From: Streptomyces sp. Je 1-369
GTDB lineage: Bacteria; Actinomycetota; Actinomycetes; Streptomycetales; Streptomycetaceae
Assembly (NCBI RefSeq): GCF_026810505.1
Contig: NZ_CP101750.1
Location: 5,451,501 to 5,515,500 of the forward strand
DNA length: 64,000 nucleotides
Direction: 5' to 3'
Positions 57,839 through 64,000 of the stretch are shown here, piece by piece. The position numbers and the translations under genes are program-made. The notes under the pieces were generated by a model. That model was not told where the DNA came from. It saw only the letters and a program-made list of their open reading frames with translations, and did no database searches. Every line of letters begins with the position of its first letter. The first letter of the stretch is position 1.

Positions 57839-58480
57839 CTACGAAGAGGCCTTGGCCCGCGCCTGCACGCACCGGCCCGCCGCGGCCGCCGCGACCCGCC
57901 CCAACGCCTCGTCCTTCGCGCAGGGATGCGCGCCCAGCGCGGTCTGCCGCGCCACGATGGCGCGTTCCGCCCGCATCAGCCGCCAGCCGCGCCGCAGCAG
58001 GAACGGCACGGACTTGCGGCCCTCCCGCAGATCCCGCAGCAGCCGCCGCCGGAACGTGGTCGAGGGCCGCCCCCGCAGACAGATCGCGTCGGCCAGCACG
58101 CCGAGCTCCCGACACCGCTCCACGATGTCCGCCGCGAAGATGCCCTCGGCGACGAAGAGCGGCGTGCGCTCGATGTCCAGGGACTCCTGCCCGACGCGCG
58201 CACTGACCGAGATGTCGTACACCGGCACCTTCGTGCGCCCCGTCCGGCACAGCTCCTCGATCGCGGCGACCGCCACGTCGGCGTCCCAGGAGGCCGGGGA
58301 GTCCCAGTCGATGTCCGAACTGCCCGGCACCTGCGGCAGCGTGGGGTCGCCCGCTTCCTTGTAGAAGTCGTCCAGACACAGCACGGGCAGCCCCGAGCGG
58401 GCGGCGAACGACGACTTCCCCGAGCCGGAAGGGCCCGTCAGCAGCACGACACGGGTCGGTATCGGGGGATGGGAACCCAA
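57839..58480 (-). CDS. Uridine kinase-like P-loop protein
   Basis: 213 residues from TTG 58480. P-loop GPSGSGKSS at residues 16-24, then LCLDDFYKE, DWDSPASWD and VPVYDIS, which follow the uridine kinase pattern (Walker A, DDFY, D-W-D-P). It probably phosphorylates uridine, cytidine or a related compound with ATP, and would complement the nucleoside salvage genes upstream, although no shared promoter element was found. The C-terminus is Arg/Ala-rich. Confidence 0.78.
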   Translation of the reverse strand: MGSHPPIPTRVVLLTGPSGSGKSSFAARSGLPVLCLDDFYKEAGDPTLPQVPGSSDIDWDSPASWDADVAVAAIEELCRTGRTKVPVYDISVSARVGQESLDIERTPLFVAEGIFAADIVERCRELGVLADAICLRGRPSTTFRRRLLRDLREGRKSVPFLLRRGWRLMRAERAIVARQTALGAHPCAKDEALGRVAAAAAGRCVQARAKASS

Positions 58481-58704
58481 TTCTCTGAGCCTTTGCAGCC
58501 GGAGTGGACCGCATCTCCCGACACGGTGCGTCCGTGTGGACGGGAGCCATTATCAACCGACGCGCCCGGGATGGGGCTCCCCCGCCCCGCTCCGGTGCCG
58601 CCGCACGCGCCGCCACGCGGGTGGACCTTGGTTCAGACACGTTCCTTCAACTACGCTACGTGCTCGCGCGATTACCCTACGACGCACGGATGTGAGCGGT
58701 ACCC

Positions 58705-61352
<2,648 letters not shown>

Positions 61353-61374
61353 CTACAAGGGATACGGTGTACGC

Positions 61375-62115
61375 ATGGCAGCACAGAAGAAGGTCGAGCC
61401 CGAGATCACGCTCTGGGAACGCCTGGAGCGCCCGGCAGCCGCGCAGCGCACCGCGCTGACGCCACAGAAGATCGCGGAGGTCGCGGTGAAGGTCGCCGAC
61501 GCCGAAGGCTTCGCGGCCGTCACCATGCGCCGTCTCGCCACCGAACTCGGCGTCGCGCCCATGGCCGCGTATCGCCATGTCTCCGGCAAGGACGACCTGT
61601 GGGCGCTCATGGTCGACCGGGTCACCGCCGAGGTCGTCGTGGCCGAGGACGTGGCCGGCTGGCGCGAGGTACTGCGCGCGTACGCCGTCGGCAGCCGCCG
61701 CCTGATGCTGGCGCACCCCTGGCTCGCCCAGCTCCCCACGCCCCACTTCGCCCTGACGCCGAACCGGATGGCCATGGCCGACCGGCAGCTCGCGGCACTG
61801 GAGCACCACGGGCTCGACGCCGACACGATCATGACGGCCTTCCGCACCGTCGGCGCCTACGTGCACGGCGTCAGCCAGTCGGAGGTGGCGCTGCGCCAGT
61901 ACATGCAGGACAACGGCTGGACCAGCGGCGAAGAGGCACGCGCCGGACTCGCGCCGCAGATGATGTACCTGATGGGCACCGGCCGCTATCCGGCCTACCG
62001 GCGCTACGCCATCGGGGCGGGCCGCAAGGACGACGCCGCCTGGCAGTTCGAGACGGGCCTCGACTGCGTCCTGGACGGCATCGCGGTCCGGCTCGGGCTC
62101 GCACCGCGCGCATGA
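61375..62115 (+). CDS. TetR-family regulator
   Basis: 246 residues from ATG 61375. An N-terminal extension of about 27 residues precedes the helix-turn-helix (IAEVAVKVADAEGFAAVTMRRLATELGVAPMAAYRHVSGKDDLWALM). The C-terminal domain (WREVLRAYAVGSRRLMLAHPWLAQL) is TetR_C-like. It is divergent from the flavin reductase/MFS operon across an operator-rich 90-bp gap and should repress it and itself. A strong bidirectional hairpin follows. Confidence 0.9.
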   Translation: MAAQKKVEPEITLWERLERPAAAQRTALTPQKIAEVAVKVADAEGFAAVTMRRLATELGVAPMAAYRHVSGKDDLWALMVDRVTAEVVVAEDVAGWREVLRAYAVGSRRLMLAHPWLAQLPTPHFALTPNRMAMADRQLAALEHHGLDADTIMTAFRTVGAYVHGVSQSEVALRQYMQDNGWTSGEEARAGLAPQMMYLMGTGRYPAYRRYAIGAGRKDDAAWQFETGLDCVLDGIAVRLGLAPRA

Positions 62116-62116
62116 C

Positions 62117-62154
62117 GAAGCCCCGGCCTCCTGGACGGAGGAGGCCGGGGCTTC
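62117..62154. terminator. Bidirectional terminator
   Basis: A perfect 15-bp stem (GAAGCCCCGGCCTCC and its complement at 62140-62154) with an 8-base loop lies between the TetR gene and the convergent aldehyde dehydrogenase gene. Confidence 0.88.
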
Positions 62155-62169
62155 GCGGTGCGGAGCGGC

Positions 62170-63057
62170 TCAGTACGCCGAGCCGGACGCGCCCAGCGAA
62201 CCCGTGGGGTGCCAGACCGTCTTGGTCTCCAGGAAGGCCGTCAGGCGGTGCGTGCCGGGGTCGGCCGACCAGTCCACAGGCTGTGGACGGACGACACGCT
62301 TGAGGTTGTCCGCCGCGGCGACCTCCAGCTCCTTGGCCAGGACGTCGTCCTCGACGCCCGCGAGGTCGATCGCGTTCACGTCCTGGTGCGCGGCGAGCGA
62401 CGGGGCGATCTCCGCCGTACGGCCGGACAGGATGTTCACGACGCCGCCGGGCAGGTCGGAGGTGGCGAGCACCTCACCGAGGGAGAGCGCGGGGAGCGGG
62501 GAGTCCTCGCTGGCGATCACCACGGCCGTGTTGCCCGTCGCGATCACGGGCGCGATGACGGAGACCAGACCCAGGAACGACGACTTCTGCGGGGCGACGA
62601 CCGTCACCACGCCCGTCGGCTCCGGCGAGGAGAGGTTGAAGAAGGGGCCCGCGACGGGGTTGCCGCCGCCCACGATCTGGGCGACCTTGTCGGTCCAGCC
62701 CGCGTACCAGACCCAGCGGTCGATCGCCGCGTCCACGACCACGGCGGCCTTGGACTTGGACAGACCCTCCGCCTCGGCGACCTCGCGGACGAACTGGTCC
62801 TTGCGGCCCTCCAGCATCTCCGCGACGCGGTAGAGGATCTGGCCGCGCAGATACGCCGTCCTGCCCGCCCAGCCGCCCTGCGCCTTGCGCGCGGCGACGA
62901 CCGCGTCACGCGCGTCCTTGCGGGACGAGAGCGGGGCGTTGGCCAGCCACTTGTTCTTCGAGTCGGACACCTCGTACACCCGGCCGCTCTCGCTGCGGGG
63001 GAACTTGCCCCCGACGTACAGCTTGTAGGTCTTGAAGACGCTCAAACGGTCAGACAT
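62170..63057 (-). CDS. Short aldehyde dehydrogenase-family protein, no catalytic domain
   Basis: 295 residues from ATG 63057, overlapping the preceding dehydrogenase stop by 8 bp. It aligns with the N-terminal NAD-binding half of aldehyde dehydrogenases (YKLYVGGKFPRSESGR, PTGVVTVVAPQKSSFLGLVSVIAPVIATGNTAVVIAS, DLPGGVVNILSG) but ends before the region holding the catalytic Cys and the second Glu motif. It is therefore unlikely to be an active dehydrogenase alone and may be a partner subunit of the full-length enzyme translated just before it. I recall similar pairs in other Streptomyces near deoC. Confidence 0.85.
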   Translation of the reverse strand: MSDRLSVFKTYKLYVGGKFPRSESGRVYEVSDSKNKWLANAPLSSRKDARDAVVAARKAQGGWAGRTAYLRGQILYRVAEMLEGRKDQFVREVAEAEGLSKSKAAVVVDAAIDRWVWYAGWTDKVAQIVGGGNPVAGPFFNLSSPEPTGVVTVVAPQKSSFLGLVSVIAPVIATGNTAVVIASEDSPLPALSLGEVLATSDLPGGVVNILSGRTAEIAPSLAAHQDVNAIDLAGVEDDVLAKELEVAAADNLKRVVRPQPVDWSADPGTHRLTAFLETKTVWHPTGSLGASGSAY

Positions 63058-64000
63058 CGAGGTACGCCTCCAGGCCGTGGCGACCGCCCTCGCGGCCGTA
63101 ACCCGATTCCTTGTAGCCGCCGAAGGGCGAGGTCGGGTCGAACTTGTTGAACGTGTTGGCCCAGATCACGCCCGCGCGCAGGCGGTCGGCGACCGCGAGG
63201 ATGCGGGAGCCCTTCTCCGTCCAGATGCCGGCGGAGAGGCCGTACTGGGTGTTGTTGGCCTTGGCGACGGCCTCTTCCGGCGTACGGAAGGTGAGCACCG
63301 ACAGCACCGGACCGAAGATCTCGTCGCGCGCGACGGTGTGCGCCTGCGTGACGTTGGTGAACAGCGTCGGCGCGAACCAGTAGCCGGACGAGGGCAGCTC
63401 GCACGGCGCCGACCAGCGCTCAGCGCCCTCCGCCTCGCCGGTCTCGGCGAGCGCGGTGATGCGGGCGAGCTGCTCGGCGGAGTTGATGGCGCCGATGTCG
63501 GTGTTCTTGTCCAGCGGGTCGCCGAGGCGGAGCGTGGAGAGGCGGCGCTTGAGGGCGTCGAGCACCTCGTCCTGGACCGATTCCTGTACGAGGAGACGCG
63601 AGCCCGCGCAGCAGACCTGGCCCTGGTTGAAGAAGATGCCGGTGACGATGCCCTCGACGGCCTGGTCGATGGGCGCGTCGTCGAAGACGATGTTCGCGCC
63701 CTTGCCGCCCAGTTCGAGCGTGACCTTCTTGTCGGTGCCCGCGACCTGGCGCGCGATGGCCTTGCCGACGGCGGTCGAGCCGGTGAAGGCGACCTTGTTC
63801 ACGTCCGGGTGGGCGGTCAGGGCCGCGCCCGCGTCGCCGTAACCGGGAAGGATGTTGACGACGCCCTTGGGCAGGCCCGCCTGGCGGCAGATGTCCGCGA
63901 AGAACAGCGCACTCAGGGGGGTCGTCTCGGCGGGCTTCAGGACGACCGTGTTGCCGGTCGCGAGCGCCGGGGCGATCTTCCAGGCCAGCATCAGGAGCGG
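63050..64000 (-). CDS. Aldehyde dehydrogenase (5' end outside window)
   Basis: The last 315 or so residues are present. KIAPALATGNTVVLKPAE and FTGSTAVGK bind NAD; VTLELGGKGANIVFDDA carries the general-base Glu and FFNQGQVCCAGSRLLV the catalytic Cys; EIFGPVLSVLTF and the C-terminal PFGGYKESGYGREGG complete the family pattern. It oxidises an aldehyde to an acid with NAD(P). It is followed, with an 8-bp overlap, by the short dehydrogenase-like gene. Acetaldehyde from deoxyribose breakdown is a possible substrate if deoC lies upstream, which this window does not show. Confidence 0.9.
   Translation of the reverse strand, partial: PLLMLAWKIAPALATGNTVVLKPAETTPLSALFFADICRQAGLPKGVVNILPGYGDAGAALTAHPDVNKVAFTGSTAVGKAIARQVAGTDKKVTLELGGKGANIVFDDAPIDQAVEGIVTGIFFNQGQVCCAGSRLLVQESVQDEVLDALKRRLSTLRLGDPLDKNTDIGAINSAEQLARITALAETGEAEGAERWSAPCELPSSGYWFAPTLFTNVTQAHTVARDEIFGPVLSVLTFRTPEEAVAKANNTQYGLSAGIWTEKGSRILAVADRLRAGVIWANTFNKFDPTSPFGGYKESGYGREGGRHGLEAYLDV

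Overview
The window is high-GC actinobacterial chromosome of Streptomyces type. Supporting signs are strong G/C bias at third codon positions, many GTG and TTG starts, ATGA/GTGA stop-start overlaps, several ECF sigma factors, XRE-DUF5753/DUF397/ATPase regulatory genes, and an afsQ2-afsQ1 operon divergent from sigQ. From memory, the gene order resembles the Streptomyces coelicolor SCO486x-SCO491x region; this is recall, not a search. I saw no tRNA, rRNA, CRISPR array or insertion sequence.

Layout. 1-4485: end of a GH20 hexosaminidase, small hypotheticals, an MmpS-like protein, an ECF sigma factor and a secreted protein. 4752-8602: a P-loop ATPase followed by a membrane-anchored periplasmic-binding-fold protein, a conserved-looking pair of unknown role. 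8668-16445: wall-linked and sigma genes (amidase with a beta-propeller, lipoprotein, two more ECF sigma factors, a membrane protein translationally coupled to the last sigma factor, and an L,D-transpeptidase). 16634-20020: LeuE-type exporter, MarR regulator, FAD monooxygenase and TetR repressor. 20004-28590: two divergent operons for a nonulosonic-acid (sialic acid/Kdn-type) cell-wall glycopolymer, containing a NeuB-type synthase, a CMP-sugar synthetase fused to a HAD phosphatase, three glycosyltransferases with polysialyltransferase-type motifs, a GT2 enzyme and an acyltransferase.

28594-35187 is accessory sequence: a tyrosine phosphatase, an isochorismatase-like protein, gene remnants, three DUF397 genes, an XRE-DUF5753 regulator with a divergent anti-sigma-type ATPase, and an MFS/LysR pair. 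35188-45013 is a nucleoside uptake and salvage block: M20 hydrolase, two tandem BMP-family lipoproteins, an ABC importer operon ending in cytidine deaminase, then thymidine phosphorylase. 45014-46611 is a noncoding island built from nested inverted repeats. 46612-52412 holds a STAS protein overlapping a sigma factor, an MFS/LysR pair, an alpha/beta hydrolase-like protein and adenosine deaminase. 52576-58480 holds small secreted and membrane proteins, the afsQ locus, sigQ and a uridine-kinase-like P-loop protein. 58705-64000 holds a secreted protein, an MFS/flavin-reductase operon under a TetR regulator, and two overlapping aldehyde dehydrogenase genes, the first cut by the window edge.

How the genes work together. 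The nucleoside genes look like one pathway: BMP lipoproteins capture nucleosides, the ABC transporter imports them, and Cdd, DeoA and Add process them. Their promoters share a 12-bp element (CTACGCGCGTAG and close variants) at five places over 15 kb, which suggests a dedicated regulon. This element and the inverted-repeat island are the most notable undescribed signals found here.
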